64,000 nt of DNA from Aselliscus stoliczkanus (taxonomy: Eukaryota > Chordata > Mammalia > Chiroptera > Hipposideridae). The notes beneath the pieces were generated by a model. It saw only the letters and a list, made by a program, of their open reading frames with translations, made no database searches and was not told the origin of the DNA. Every line of letters starts with the position of its first letter. The stretch's first letter is position 1. Shown in pieces: positions 47,313 to 57,483 of this stretch. Location of the stretch: the NCBI GenBank assembly GCA_033961575.1, contig CM066731.1, positions 131,309,001-131,373,000 on the forward strand, given 5' to 3'. The position numbers and the translations under genes were made by a program.

Positions 47313-48330
47313 CTTGATAGCATTATGGAAATAAAGTTACAACATGCTTTCCTTATCAGAAATATTTCAGAAACTATATTGCCATAACCACATTCAAAGA
47401 CAAGTTAGAGTTCTAGGGTGATTATGAAATGCACTGTGGTCCAGATACCATGTAAGTGTGGCTTCCATTGGTGTTTCTCTTCTGGTGCACTCCCTGGAGT
47501 AACAGACTTTCTCTCAGATCTTGAAAGAAAGCATAAACATTTTAAGTCCTCTTTGACACTCTCCTCACATCAGTAAGACAAATGTGAAACCATTGGAACA
47601 ACACAGTAAGATGTCACTTTGCTGTTTCAACCTGCCAGTTTGTAAACTGAGAAAAAGAAACTATTGATTGCATTTTGAGATTAGTATTTCTGTTTTGATC
47701 TTTTGGTATGAAATTAATTAAAATCACAAAATATAAAATAAAATACAATCAGTAAAATAGAATGTGATTATATAACAGATATATATGATTATAATTTGTT
47801 GACAGCTGACAAAAATAGACTAAATTCCTGTTAAATAATTAGAACAGCTTTCAAATGAGTGAACTAGAAAAAAGCCATGTGTTATAATCTTAAATAAAAT
47901 ATAATATTATGTATCCCTTTTTTGATGTTCCCCAAAAATTCAGAGTATGGCAGAAACAGAATTAATTTTGGATCATGCAAAAAGGTTTGTAACATAAATC
48001 AAAGTTGTGTGTTTTTTTAAAAGGACTTATATCTGGATAATCTAATAAATTCAACATAGATATTCATAAGGAAAACTAACCAATCTCTCTCTTCAGTAGA
48101 ATAAATATTAGAGTTGTAAAAACAATTGCCTGCAGTTTCCTCAACCTTCCACTTTGTTTTGTGATGTATAACTTGTGGTGAAATATGCTTTCTACTAAAA
48201 TGTTTATAAATGTAAGAATATTAGTCTTAATTTATTCTGTATAAATGTTGTATGTTTACCTTTATTTTTATACACCATGGGAAGTATAAAGATAAGTTGA
48301 TGTTACTGATCAGTATAATAGAGTATAACT
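47313..48330. other. intronic sequence, nothing recognised
   Basis: AT-rich without recognised features. Confidence 0.45.
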
Positions 48331-49260
48331 ATTATTTGTTCTTCAATGTCTGAAAATGCCTGTATTTTGTTCTTTTGGAATACAATTTTGTGACTAGAAA
48401 AATAGTTTTGCTTACTCTGCTTTTGTCTACTGGCATGTCTTATCACAGATGAGGTATTTTCCCATGGTAAATATTTGTATTTTCTATCCTTAAAATTTAT
48501 CTTTAAATGTGATGTTCTGAGGTTTTGTTTCTATGGTTCTGGATGTGGAGTTATTTTTATTAACTGTTTTGACATCCAATTTCAATTAAAAGATTTATGT
48601 GTCTCTTCAATTTTGGAAAATTTTCAATCATTCCTTTTATTTTCTAATTCCATACCAGCTTTTTAATGTTTTTTTGTTTTTTAAGATTTTATTGGGGAAT
48701 TGGGGGAGGGGAACAGCGTTGGAGAATTGGGGAAGGGGAACAGACAAGCTGCTGTCCTTTTGCTCTTCAGTCTAGTAGTGGAGGACATTGCTTCACTGGC
48801 CCATGTTGGTATTATCATTGCGCTCTTCCTGAGTGAGGCCGTCGCTTGCTGGCTATTGGACGGCTGCTCATGGCGGCTCACGGCAGCTCATGAAAGCTCA
48901 CGCCAGCTGCCGGCCAGCCCCACTGCAACCTATGCCATCGCGGGCGATTCACGGCAGCCCAGCTCCAGGCTCAGCTGTCGTTCACTATCTTAGCTGTAGA
49001 GGGTGCAGCATCACTGGCCCTCATATGTGGGATCTGAACCGAGGCCCTGTTGCTCAGAGCTGGTGTCCAACTAAACCAACGTGGCACTCGGCTGGCCCTT
49101 TAATGTATTTTTGTAAACTCTCAACTTCTTTCTGTCTCTTAACCTTTGTTTCATATATTTTACTTCTTTATCTTTGGGTATTAGATTTGGGAGAATTTCT
49201 CAGTAACATCTTCTAATTTACTAATTTCCTCTTCAGTTATGTTTAATCTAGAATTTTTGT
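48331..49260 (-). mobile_element. L1/HAL1-like ORF1-region fragment split by a SINE
   Basis: Two blocks (48331-48660 and about 49110-49260) carry T-rich antisense L1 text such as 'ttcaattttggaaaattttcaatcattcc', which parallels the L1 ORF1 region at 55800-55860. The composite SINE at 48670-49098 separates them. Subfamily is not assigned. Confidence 0.5.
48662..49113 (-). mobile_element. long composite SINE, copy 2
   Basis: Element about 48670-49098. Same architecture as 44122-44590: TTAAGATTTTATTGGGGAA tail (48681-48699), a TAGTGGAGGACATTGCTTCACTGG block, a GC-rich body with GGCGGCTCACGGCAGCTCA repeats, and a tRNA-like head ending CACTCGGCTGGCCC. A TTTAATGT-type word flanks both sides. Four overlapping frames (48681-49216) are artefacts. 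Confidence 0.9.
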
Positions 49261-49680
49261 TGTTTGTTTCTTTTAACTTTTTATTTTGAAATAATTATAT
49301 ATCAACAGAAAGTTTCAGAGATAGTCCAGAGAGTCCCAGTGTTCCCATTAATCCTTTTCCTCCCATGAAAACTTCTTATGTAACTATAGTGCAATAATAA
49401 AGCCATGAAACTAGTACAATGTGTGTTTATAGTACCTATCTGTACTATAATTTCTGTACCTGTATCACTGCAATCAAGACACAGAACTATCCCATGACCA
49501 CAAATATCTCCCTCTTGCTATTCCTTTATAGTGATGTCCACCCCTTTCTCTCCCATTAACCTTAATCTCTAAGGATCACTAATCTGTTCTCTATTTCTAT
49601 AATTTTATCATTCAAGACTGTTATGTAAATTGAATCATACAGTTTGTGACCTTTTGAGATTGACTTTTTTTTTCATTTAA
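49261..49680 (-). mobile_element. L1M-type 3' fragment
   Basis: Antisense text including 'agtcccagtgttcccattaatcc', 'gcaatcaagacacagaactat', 'ccatgaccacaaatatctccctcttgc', 'ctctaaggatcactaatctgttctctatttc' and TTTTGAGATTGACTTTTTTTTTC. This is a known old L1 3'-region pattern. Diverged. Confidence 0.7.
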
Positions 49681-49689
49681 TATTTTAAC

Positions 49690-49965
49690 CTTGTGCACAA
49701 TTAGCTCCTCTTAATTTTTGCCCACTGTGTCAATCTCTGTCTTTTAATTAGTGTGCTTAGACCAATTATGTTTAATGAAATTATTGCTATGGTTGGGCTT
49801 AAATCTGCCATTTTAGTTTTTGTTTTCTGGTTTTTTTTTCTTTGTTTTTGTTTTCTTTTCCTACCTTCCTGTAGGTTACTTAAACTTTTCCTATAATTCC
49901 ATTTTGATCTATCTATAATTTTATTTATTTTTTTAGTGTTACCTATTTGCACAGATTTTTTTTTT
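49690..49965 (-). mobile_element. L1 ORF2 N-terminus (decayed)
   Basis: The minus-strand frame 49952-49701 contains MADLSPTIAIISLNIIGL followed by a basic KRQRLTQWAK segment. This corresponds to the start of the L1 ORF2 endonuclease domain, where the family has N(I/V)NGL and KRxRL. The frame stops soon after, before the catalytic core, so it is dead. The Lys/Arg-rich leader is inter-ORF spacer. Confidence 0.8.
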
Positions 49966-49978
49966 TAGTAATTGGTCT

Positions 49979-50021
<43 letters not shown>

Positions 50022-50318
50022 TATATATATCAGATATATATAAATATCTCAGATATATATATATCTGAATATATATATATCTGATATATATATATATAAA
50101 TATATAATTTGTCTGATATGGTTTTCAATGACTATAGAAGGAACATTTAAGAAAATCATATTATGAATGAGAGAATTTAAAGAGTCTTAAAGGGAGATAA
50201 AGTTTCCATATTTCACTTAAACTGATAAAATGTTGTACCAGGAGACTGTACATATATAAAATCTGTATATATATATATATATACAGATTTTTTAGTAATT
50301 GGTCTTAGATGTATATAT
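49951..50318. repeat. direct repeats enclosing (AT)n and a 34-bp palindrome
   Basis: ACAGATTTTTT...AGTAATTGGTCT-type text occurs at 49951-49980 and again at 50283-50312. Between them lie an (AT)n block with repeated ATATCTGA/TCAGATAT inverted units (49981-50110), about 150 bases of ordinary AT-rich DNA, and a perfect 34-bp palindrome at 50258-50291 (arms AAAATCTGTATA and TATACAGATTTT). Confidence 0.92.
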
Positions 50319-51789
50319 AGGTCATGATTAAATTTTGTATTTCTAATTGTTTCTTTTTATATTTGCCTGTTCTTGTTTCACTTTAGCCTACTTTTGTTTC
50401 AACATTTTGCCATTTCTTAAAATGAATATACTTTCTTCTTTGTGGGTCCCAAATATACTCATCTTAAAGACATTTTTACATTTCTCTGAAGTTTTCATTT
50501 CATCTGGAGGAAATTCATCTTCCAATTGCTTTTCTGGATGGTATTTCTAAATGTTCCTTTTCTTCTAATGATTTGAGGTTTTGATTTTCAACTCATTGTG
50601 AGAATTCCATCCCCCACCCCCACCACACCAACAGCAACCGTGCTCAGTTGGTGCTTTTCCTTGTTAACGTTCTTGAATCTTTCTCCATTCAATACCACAG
50701 ACTTTCAATCTAGAATTAGATCTTAATTTGGACCACAGGACTACTGTTCCATGTTTATATTAGAAATAGAAGAGATATAATCATTGAGTTCATCATGGTT
50801 TGTTCCAAGTTGTCTGCTTTCTCCTGTCTCCCTGGATAGAGAGATCAGCGCCTTTTCTCAGCATAGGTGAGAGAGCCCTGCTTCTATGACCAGTCAGCAT
50901 GCATGGCTTCTGTCCCTCCCTTCACTTGAAGTCAATCATTTTACTCAGGATAAGAGTTCTTAGCTGTCTCTACCTGTTTCTAGAGCTAAAGTGTTTCAAG
51001 CCCATGTTTTTGTTTTTTTTTAACCTGCTTATTGCATTTTGCTTTTCTTATGTTTATGGTACAGAGATGTTTGGCTAATTTTTGACCATGGTTGTATTAT
51101 TTTAGTCATCTCTTTTTATAGTTAATCTGTCATTGTTATTGCTTTTAAGCAGAGGAATCTTCAAAGCATGAACTTACAACACTCTTTTTATTGGAAGTAC
51201 TCCAATTTCCTCTAAACTGACTTTTCCCCTCACGTTTCCAAAATAACTGCCTAAAATAAAATTTGAAATGGCTCTCTGTTATCTAAATTCATCAAAAGTT
51301 TGTATCTTTTGGTTTTATTCTAAGAAATTGGATCTCTCCCTATGAAAGCATTCTATATATGGGTCAGTGCTCTTCTGCAGCCAGTATCCTGAATAAATCA
51401 TGCATTTCTGTGCTTTTAGTTATTGTGTGAGCTGATATAGTATATAAAATAGTATATTAAATTTTATTTTATCTACCATTTATTTTTAATTTCTCTTATG
51501 ATATATATTGTCCTTGACCTAGATATCTTCCCAATCTCTAGAAACCAACAAATAAAGATAATATATTCTTGTTTTTCCTTCAAGATTACCTTTTGAATGA
51601 CTTGGGCAAGATTTATAAGAATTAGAGTCCCTGTACCATTGCATTGGACTTTGCATTGTATTGGATTTAAAGCAATAGAACTTATGGTCTCTGTTTAACA
51701 ACTTTGAAAATCTAATACTTATTTGTTAGGACTATGTATTCAGCTCCTAATATGAATAAGTAATTGCACTATTATTGTATTTTGTAATA
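50319..51789. other. intronic sequence, nothing firm
   Basis: T-rich sequence at 50340-50580 may be further antisense L1. 50590-51480 was not recognised. No exon-like segment was seen. Confidence 0.4.
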
Positions 51790-52200
51790 TAGAGAAGCAG
51801 TGAACAGAAGGTCTTGTTTTACCAAACATAGGCTTTAAAATATAATTTTTGACAATCTATTATTATGTGCCACTATGCTGCTGTGCTAAGAGCTTTGGAA
51901 AAATCAAACATGAAAGCTGATCCCCATTTCTTTATAGTTTATCTGAGGAAATAAAACATTAATGACCATAGTAGTATATAGTGACCAGGGTATATAATAA
52001 TGAATACTATGAAGTGGGCTTAGAGAAAGTGCTGTGGGTATTGGGTGGAGGAAGATGACTTCTAATCGGGAATAGGGGAAACATGAATTGGGGAAGATTT
52101 CTCAGAGGAGATGCCATGTGAGCCGAATGGAGGGATAGTCATATTTGGTATGAGGGAAGGAGTAACCTGGGTACAAGGAACAAGCAAGCTAGGAGATATG
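51790..52200 (-). mobile_element. L2 LINE fragment, diverged
   Basis: Antisense L2-like order: 'tattatgtgccactatgctgctgtgctaagagc' (3' end), 'gctgatccccatttctttatag', 'gaagtgggcttagagaaagtgctg', 'cagaggagatgccatgtgagcc', 'gtacaaggaacaagcaagc'. Confidence 0.55.
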
Positions 52201-52639
52201 TATAACCAAATAGATACTACTAGCGTTTTCTTTTATACTTTGTCTTTTCTCTCTCAACATTTAATCAGTAAGTGAATCAGAGCTCTCATCATCACTGGAC
52301 TTGTTTGGAAATCATTTCACTCCTCATTTTTCTATTAACATATCCTTGCTTACATCATCTTTCAACAACTTTAATTGAGCATTAAAATTTTCTCTTCATA
52401 ATCTCAATCCAACCTTTCCCCCTCAATCTCTTTAATTGGCCCTGTATAACAGTTTTTAAAGTTATGTATTTTTTATGAACTTCTTTCAGTTACATTACCT
52501 ATTTTTCAGTAATGATATCTAGTATTATTCAAATAATATACAGAATCCTGACAGTAATAACAAAACATATTCATAGGGTGATATTTGTGTTTTATGTTTT
52601 TTCCTTTTACCTTTTCCTTTTTATTCTTTTTGCTTAAGT

Positions 52640-52985
52640 TTTTATTGATAGCCATTTTTTAAAGAAGAGTTTTAGATTTACAGAAAAATTCAAAAGAGGA
52701 TATATTGAGTTACCATTTATCCTCTTTTTCACACACAGCTTCCCCTATTATTAACATTTTACCTTAGTCATTAAAGTGTTACATTGTTACAATTAATGAC
52801 CCAATATTGATATATTATTATGAACTGAAATCCATAGTTTATTCAGATTTCCTTAGTTTTTACCTAATACCCATTTTCTGTTCCAGGGTCTCATCCTGGA
52901 TATCCTATTACATTTAGTTGTCATGTCTCTTAGGCTCTTTTTGTCTATGACCGTTTCTCAGACTTTCCTCATTTTGATGATAACA
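52640..52985 (-). mobile_element. L1M-type 3' fragment
   Basis: Shows 'cagaaaaattcaaaagaggatat', 'acacagcttcccctattattaac', 'aaatccatagtttattcagatttcc', 'tgttccagggtctcatcctggat', 'tttctcagactttcctc' in order. This is a recurrent antisense old-L1 motif set in mammals. Confidence 0.65.
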
Positions 52986-53175
52986 TTAGTCAGTGTTCTT
53001 TAGAGAAACAGAATCAATAGGATATATAGACAGTCATTATAAGGGATTTGGCTCACATGATTATAGAAGCTAAGAAGTCCCACAATCTGTCTGTCATCTG
53101 TAAGGCCCAGGAAAGCCAATAGTATAACTCCAATTCAAATCTGAGGGCCTGAGAACAAGGGGAGCTGATGGTATA
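52986..53175. repeat. old interspersed repeat, family uncertain
   Basis: The AGTCAGTGTTCTTTAGAGAAACAGAATCAATAGG start, then 'aagggatttggctcacatgatt' and repeated 'ggcctgagaacaaggggagctgatgg' units, is a familiar mammalian repeat. I cannot name its family with certainty. Confidence 0.5.
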
Positions 53176-53265
53176 AGTCCTGGTCGATATGGATTTAGGT
53201 TGTTCTTTTATTTCTACTTCCTTAAGTTGTAAAGTTAGGTGGCTGATTTTAAATACTTTTTTTTT

Positions 53266-53402
53266 CTATTTTTTTAAATTTATTTTTATTTTTGAGGGCA
53301 GTGTCACTGGCCCTCACATGCGGGACCTGAACCAGGGCCGCTGGCTTCACAAGCCAACGCTTAACCGCCGCGCCACTCGTCCGGCCCTATTTTTTATTTT
53401 TT
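53266..53402 (-). mobile_element. short tRNA-derived SINE nested in L1
   Basis: Element about 53282-53386: GAGGGCAGTGTCACTGGCCC, 'gacctgaaccagggccgctgg', CGCCACTCGTCCGGCCC. CTATTTTTTTAA-like words flank it. The 71-codon frame at 53189-53404 is an artefact. Confidence 0.9.
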
Positions 53403-53755
53403 AATGTGAAAGATTATAGCTATAAATTTTCATCTTAACACTGCGTTTGCTGTATCCCCTGTTTTGGTATACCCACTTTATTATTTACTCTTTGATCCAT
53501 TGGTTGTTTAGTAGTGTGTTGTTTAATTTCTACAAATTTCTGAATTGTCCAACTTTACTGCTGTTATTGATTTCTAACATCACCTTATTGTGGTTGGAGA
53601 AGATATTTTTATAATATGTATCTTTTAAAATCTATTGAAATTAATTTGTGGCTTAATATGTAGTTTATCCTGGAAAATATCTTATGTGCCCTTGAGAAGA
53701 ATATATATGTTATTGTTATTGCATAGATATTCTTTGTATGTCTATTAGATCTATT

Positions 53756-53901
53756 TGACTTACTATTTTTATTTTTTTTATTTTTTTATTTTTTTGAGGG
53801 CAGTGTTACTGGCCCTCATACGTGGGACCCGAACCGGGGCCGCTGGCTTAAGCCAGCACTTAACCACTGTGCCACTCGGCCGGCCTGACTTACTATTTTT
53901 A
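53756..53901 (-). mobile_element. short tRNA-derived SINE nested in L1, clear target duplication
   Basis: The element is about 53771-53885. TGACTTACTATTTTT is duplicated exactly at 53756-53770 and 53886-53900. The head contains a GACCCGAACCGGGG B-box complement and ends CACTCGGCCGGCC. Confidence 0.95.
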
Positions 53902-54499
53902 AAATCTTTTATTTCCTTGGTTATCTTTTTCCTGGTTGTTCTACCATTATTGTGTGGGGTATTAAAGTCTCCAACAATTATTATAGAACTACTTCTCCTT
54001 TTAATTCTGTCAGTTTTTGCTTCAATGCTTTGAAGGTCTGTTATGAGGTGTGTAAATGTTTATAATGTTTATATCTTCCTTCTGTATTGAAACTTTTTAA
54101 AACATATAATGTCCTTCTTTGTCTAACTTCTTTTTTCATTTAAAGTCTATTTTGTCTGATATTAGTATAACCACCCTTTCCCTTTTTGTTTCTATTTTCA
54201 TGGAATATCTTTTTTCATCCTTTCACTTTCATCTTATTTGTATATATGGATCTGAAGATAGCACATAGCATAGTTTGATCATGTGTTTTTATCCATTCTG
54301 CTAATGTTTGTCTTTTAGAGATTTTAATATATTCATTTTAAAGAAATTACTGATAAGAAAAGATTTCCGTCATTTTGCTTTTTTGTTTTCTATATGCCTT
54401 ATATGCTTTTCATCCCTTATTTCCTGCATTATGTGTTTAGTTGACTTTTTTGTGTTTAGTTGATTTTTTTGTAGTTAATTGTTCAAATTCTTTTCTCAT

Positions 54500-54545
54500 T
54501 TTCATATATATGTATATACACATATGTATATATGTATATATATTT
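54500..54545. repeat. AT/GT-rich simple repeat
   Basis: Alternating ATATGTATATAC units with self-complementary stretches. Confidence 0.9.
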
Positions 54546-54834
54546 TTTTCTATAACTATTTCCTTTGTAGTTATTATGAAGATTACATTTAACACCCTAA
54601 TGTTATAGCATCCTAATTTGAATTCATACCAGTTTAACTTCGATAACATAGAAACACTCTGCTCCTTTACAACTCTGTTCCCACATCTTTCTGTTATTGA
54701 TATCACAAAATTAAATCATTACATATTGTGTGCCACAAAATATAAACTAATAATCTTTCAATTCAATGGTCTCTTAAATTATGTAGAAAACAAAATGTGA
54801 TTACAGCTGAAGTTACAATAATACTAACTTTTAG

Positions 54835-55056
54835 AAACAAAAACTCATAGGCACAGACAATAGTTTAGTGGTTACCAGAGGGTAAAGTGGGAGGGTGGTA
54901 ATAGATGAGAGTAAAGGAGGTCAAATATATGGTAATGGAAGGAGAACTGGGCACATAATGTGATATATAGATGATGTATTACAGAATTGTACACATGAAA
55001 CCTATGTAATTTTACTAACCTTTGTCTCCACAATAAATTTTAACAATAAAAAAAAT
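54835..55056 (+). mobile_element. L1 3' end
   Basis: CATAGGCACAGACAATAGTTTAGTGG, 'gttaccagagggtaaagtggg', 'ggtcaaatatatggtaatggaagg', 'gatgatgtattacagaattgtacac', 'ccacaataaattttaacaat', then an A run. A standard L1 3' UTR in sense orientation, opposite to the L1 around it, so a later insertion. Confidence 0.85.
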
Positions 55057-55062
55057 ACTAGA

Positions 55063-55244
55063 TTTTAGACATTTTTTAAAAAAATTTTATTGGGGAACAG
55101 TGTCCAAGTCAAGTAGTTGTTTCAATCTAGTTATGGAGGATGCAACTCACTGGCCCCTATGGGGATCAAACAGGCAACCTTGGAGTCATGAGCACTGTGC
55201 TCTAAATAACTGAGCTAACCACCACCCCACTTTTAGACTATTTT
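55063..55244 (-). mobile_element. tRNA-derived SINE with CAATAAAAT tail (VES-like type)
   Basis: The element is about 55076-55230. On the minus strand: GTGGTTAGCTCAGTTATTTAGAGC A-box region, 'ggttgcctgtttgatcccc' B-box, a CATCCTCCATAACTAGATTG block, then GTTCCCCAATAAAATT. TTTTAGAC flanks both sides (55063 and 55231). Its 3' half is homologous to the tail of the composite SINEs. Confidence 0.88.
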
Positions 55245-55379
55245 AAAATGTATTTTTTTCTTAAATCATTTAAAAATTGAAAAGTTGAGTTATGAACTGT
55301 TGATATAATAATTCTAACTTTTATAATTATTTCCCATGTATTTACCTTTATTGAGAGTTTTATTTTTCTTATAACTTCA

Positions 55380-56265
55380 TGTTACTGTCTAGTGTCTTTC
55401 AATTTACTTAGGACTCCCTAGAACATTTCTTGCAGGGCAAGTCTACCTGTAACAAATGCCCCCAACTTTTGGTTATCTGGGAATGTCAATTTCTCCCTCG
55501 CTTTTGAAGAACAATTTTGTCCAATAGCGGACTCTGGGTTGACGGTTTTTTCTTTTATCACTTTAAATGTATTGGCTCATTTATTGGCCCATTACCTTCT
55601 GGTCTGGAAAGTTTCTGGTGAGAAATGAGCTGATAATTATGTGGAGGATCCCTTGTATATGATGGGTACATATCTCTTGCTGCTTTCAAGTTCTCCCTTT
55701 GTTTTTAGCGTTAGAAAGTCTGACTATAATGTATTTCAGTGTGAGTCTTTTTGAGTTCATCTTATTTGGAGTTTATTGAGTTTCTTGAAGTTTATTTCAT
55801 GCCTTTCATCAAATTTGGGAAGTTTTCAGCCATTACTTCTTCAACTATTCTCTCTGTTTCTTTTTCTCTTTCTTTTCCTTCTTGGACTCCCACAATGTGT
55901 ATTTTGGTCCACTCAGTGGTCTTCCACATATTCCTTAGGTTATATTCACTTTTCTTCAACCTTTTTCGTTTCCATTCCTCAGACTCACTAATTTCTATTA
56001 TTCTATCTTCAAGTTTGATAGTTCTTTCTTCTGCTCACTCAAATCTGCCTTTTAATCTCTCTTGTAAACTTTTCATTTCAGTTACTGGACTCCAAAATAT
56101 TTTTGGTCTCTTTCTAGGTTGTATATCTTTTTATTTTTGTTCATATGTCATTTTCTTGACTTTCTCCGCTTTTTCCTTTAGTTCTTTGAGCACTTTTATG
56201 ACAGTTATTTTAAAGTCTTTGTCTAGTAGACCTGCCATCAGTGCTTTTTCAGGGACAGTTTCTGT
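55380..56265 (-). mobile_element. L1 ORF1 region (decayed)
   Basis: Minus-strand translation in broken frames resembles L1 ORF1p: a coiled-coil stretch with EMK-, RFEQ- and EDRT-like segments (about 55990-56100), then the RRM and C-terminal part (about 55480-55900, including FPNLMK-like and ADFSSE-like text). Stops interrupt all frames. The plus-strand 208-codon frame at 55751-56377 is the antisense shadow of this purine-rich region, not a gene. Confidence 0.8.
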
Positions 56266-56269
56266 TTGT

Positions 56270-56300
<31 letters not shown>

Positions 56301-56304
56301 TTTT
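56266..56304. repeat. (TTTA)n microsatellite
   Basis: About nine TTTA units, uninterrupted. Confidence 0.95.
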
Positions 56305-57230
56305 TCCCTTGAATGAGCAATACTTTCCTGTTTCTTTGTATGCCTATGATTTTTTTTATGAAGAACTGGACAGTTGAATTTAATAATTTAGTAACCCAGA
56401 AGTCAGGTTCTTCTTCTTTCTCAGATTTTACTGGTTTTTTTTGTTGTTGTTTGTATGTTTGTTTTATTGTTGTAGGCTGTCTCTGTCTGGAGGATTAGTC
56501 TGAGGTGTAAATGGAAGGTTTTCTCAGGTCTTTTCTGAGTTTGCACCTTTCCTTGTACATGCACAGTCACTATCTAATTTCTTCTGATATGCATTTGCTT
56601 TTGAATTTCATAGACTTTAATGTCTGGCTCACAAAAAGGGAAAAAGAGAAAAATTAAGAGAGGGAAAATGGGCACTGGCCCTTTAAATCACCTGGAAGTC
56701 ATTTCAGCCTGAGGAGAAAGGACTTATAACAATGGGAGGAGGGGGAACAATGTTGTCTCAGAGTCAGAGTGATAGGACTGAGTAGAAAACAAAGTTTGTT
56801 TTGTTTAATGGCAAATTTGAGGAAAATTTATAGAGGCTATAATCAATAAACAGTGGCAATAAAGTCCATGAGAAGAAGAGGTTGTTCATGCCTTAGCACT
56901 GAGGGGTTGGTGACAAACAGTCCTAAGAGCCATTTCCCTCGCCCACTTTCTGGACTACTGGAAAATGGCAATTTGGGATTTCAGAAAGGATTTTTTGTCT
57001 GCACCTCTGAGATCAGCCATCAGTGATCAGAGCACAGATCCCTGATATTTAGAGGACAGGATCCTTTTTACTCACCCTGGCTCCCACAAATTGTGTGCAA
57101 ACTTCTCCTAAAGTATGTGTATGGCTGCCTGCCATGGAGTTTGTGAGTAGGGGATGAGTAGCAGCTACTGTATTCAGAGCTGAAATGGACTGAAATTAAC
57201 CAAAATTTACCATCCAAGTCTTCCTCTGGA
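56305..57230 (-). mobile_element. L1 5' UTR
   Basis: Antisense L1 5'-region text continues from ORF1: 'ctgtctctgtctggaggattagtctg', 'ccctttaaatcacctggaagtcatttcagcctgagg', 'gggttggtgacaaacagtcc', 'gcctgccatggagtttg'. Less diverged than most L1 in the window. The exact 5' end is uncertain. Confidence 0.6.
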
Positions 57231-57445
57231 AGTTGCCTTTTTAAAACCCTTTATAAGAAGGTTATCTCAGAAGGAAACTACCTGCATCTGCTCCCCTTTC
57301 CTTATCAGCCATTAGACCAAGGCATAGATGTTATATAAACATAGGCAATTATGAAATCATTTTGATATGTATTATTGAAAGTGCTAATATGCATATTATA
57401 AGAAAGTATCACCTTTCTAATAAATTACACCTACTTCTCTTGCAG

Positions 57446-57483
57446 AAATAGAAGACAAGAGAGTGACCAACACACAAGCAGAA
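57446..57483 (+). CDS. PPP1R1C: PPP1R1C exon 3 (38 nt)
   Basis: The two leading bases complete codon 48 (Glu). Twelve more codons give IEDKRVTNTQAE, residues 49-60. This acidic/polar linker joins the kinase site to the C-terminal part; no motif is evident. The acceptor is CTTCTCTTGCAG and the donor is GAA then GTAAGT, phase 0. The length is not a multiple of three, so skipping it alone would break the frame (see findings). The text fits the PPP1R1C linker that follows NPPEI. Confidence 0.92.

Larger units (their letters stand above)
53180..54600 (-). mobile_element. L1 ORF2 endonuclease region (decayed), split by two SINEs
   Basis: Reading minus from about 54600 downward gives the L1 endonuclease domain in broken frames. 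Decayed text corresponds to KGWKKIFH-, GHYI-, NIYAPN- and GDFN-type segments; the plus-strand counterparts include 'aaagtctattttgtctgatattag' and 'ggggtattaaagtctccaacaatt'. Stops and frameshifts are frequent. SINEs at 53282-53386 and 53771-53885 lie inside it. With the ORF1 and 5'-UTR blocks to its right it forms a 5' L1 portion. Confidence 0.8.
12280..57445 (+). other. PPP1R1C: PPP1R1C intron 2 (45 kb)
   Basis: One intron of 45,166 bases lies between phase-1 exon boundaries. The donor is GTAAAG and the acceptor is CTTCTCTTGCAG. It hosts most of the mobile elements in the window. No additional exon with matching phase and a convincing protein was recognised, but cassette or non-coding exons cannot be excluded by eye. 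Confidence 0.85.

Noticed and set aside
55751..56377. Longest open frame in the window, 208 codons on the plus strand, hydrophobic and Ser/Phe-rich
   Set aside because: It is the antisense of the purine-rich L1 ORF1 and 5'-UTR region and ends in a (TTTA)n repeat. The minus-strand reading matches decayed ORF1p text.
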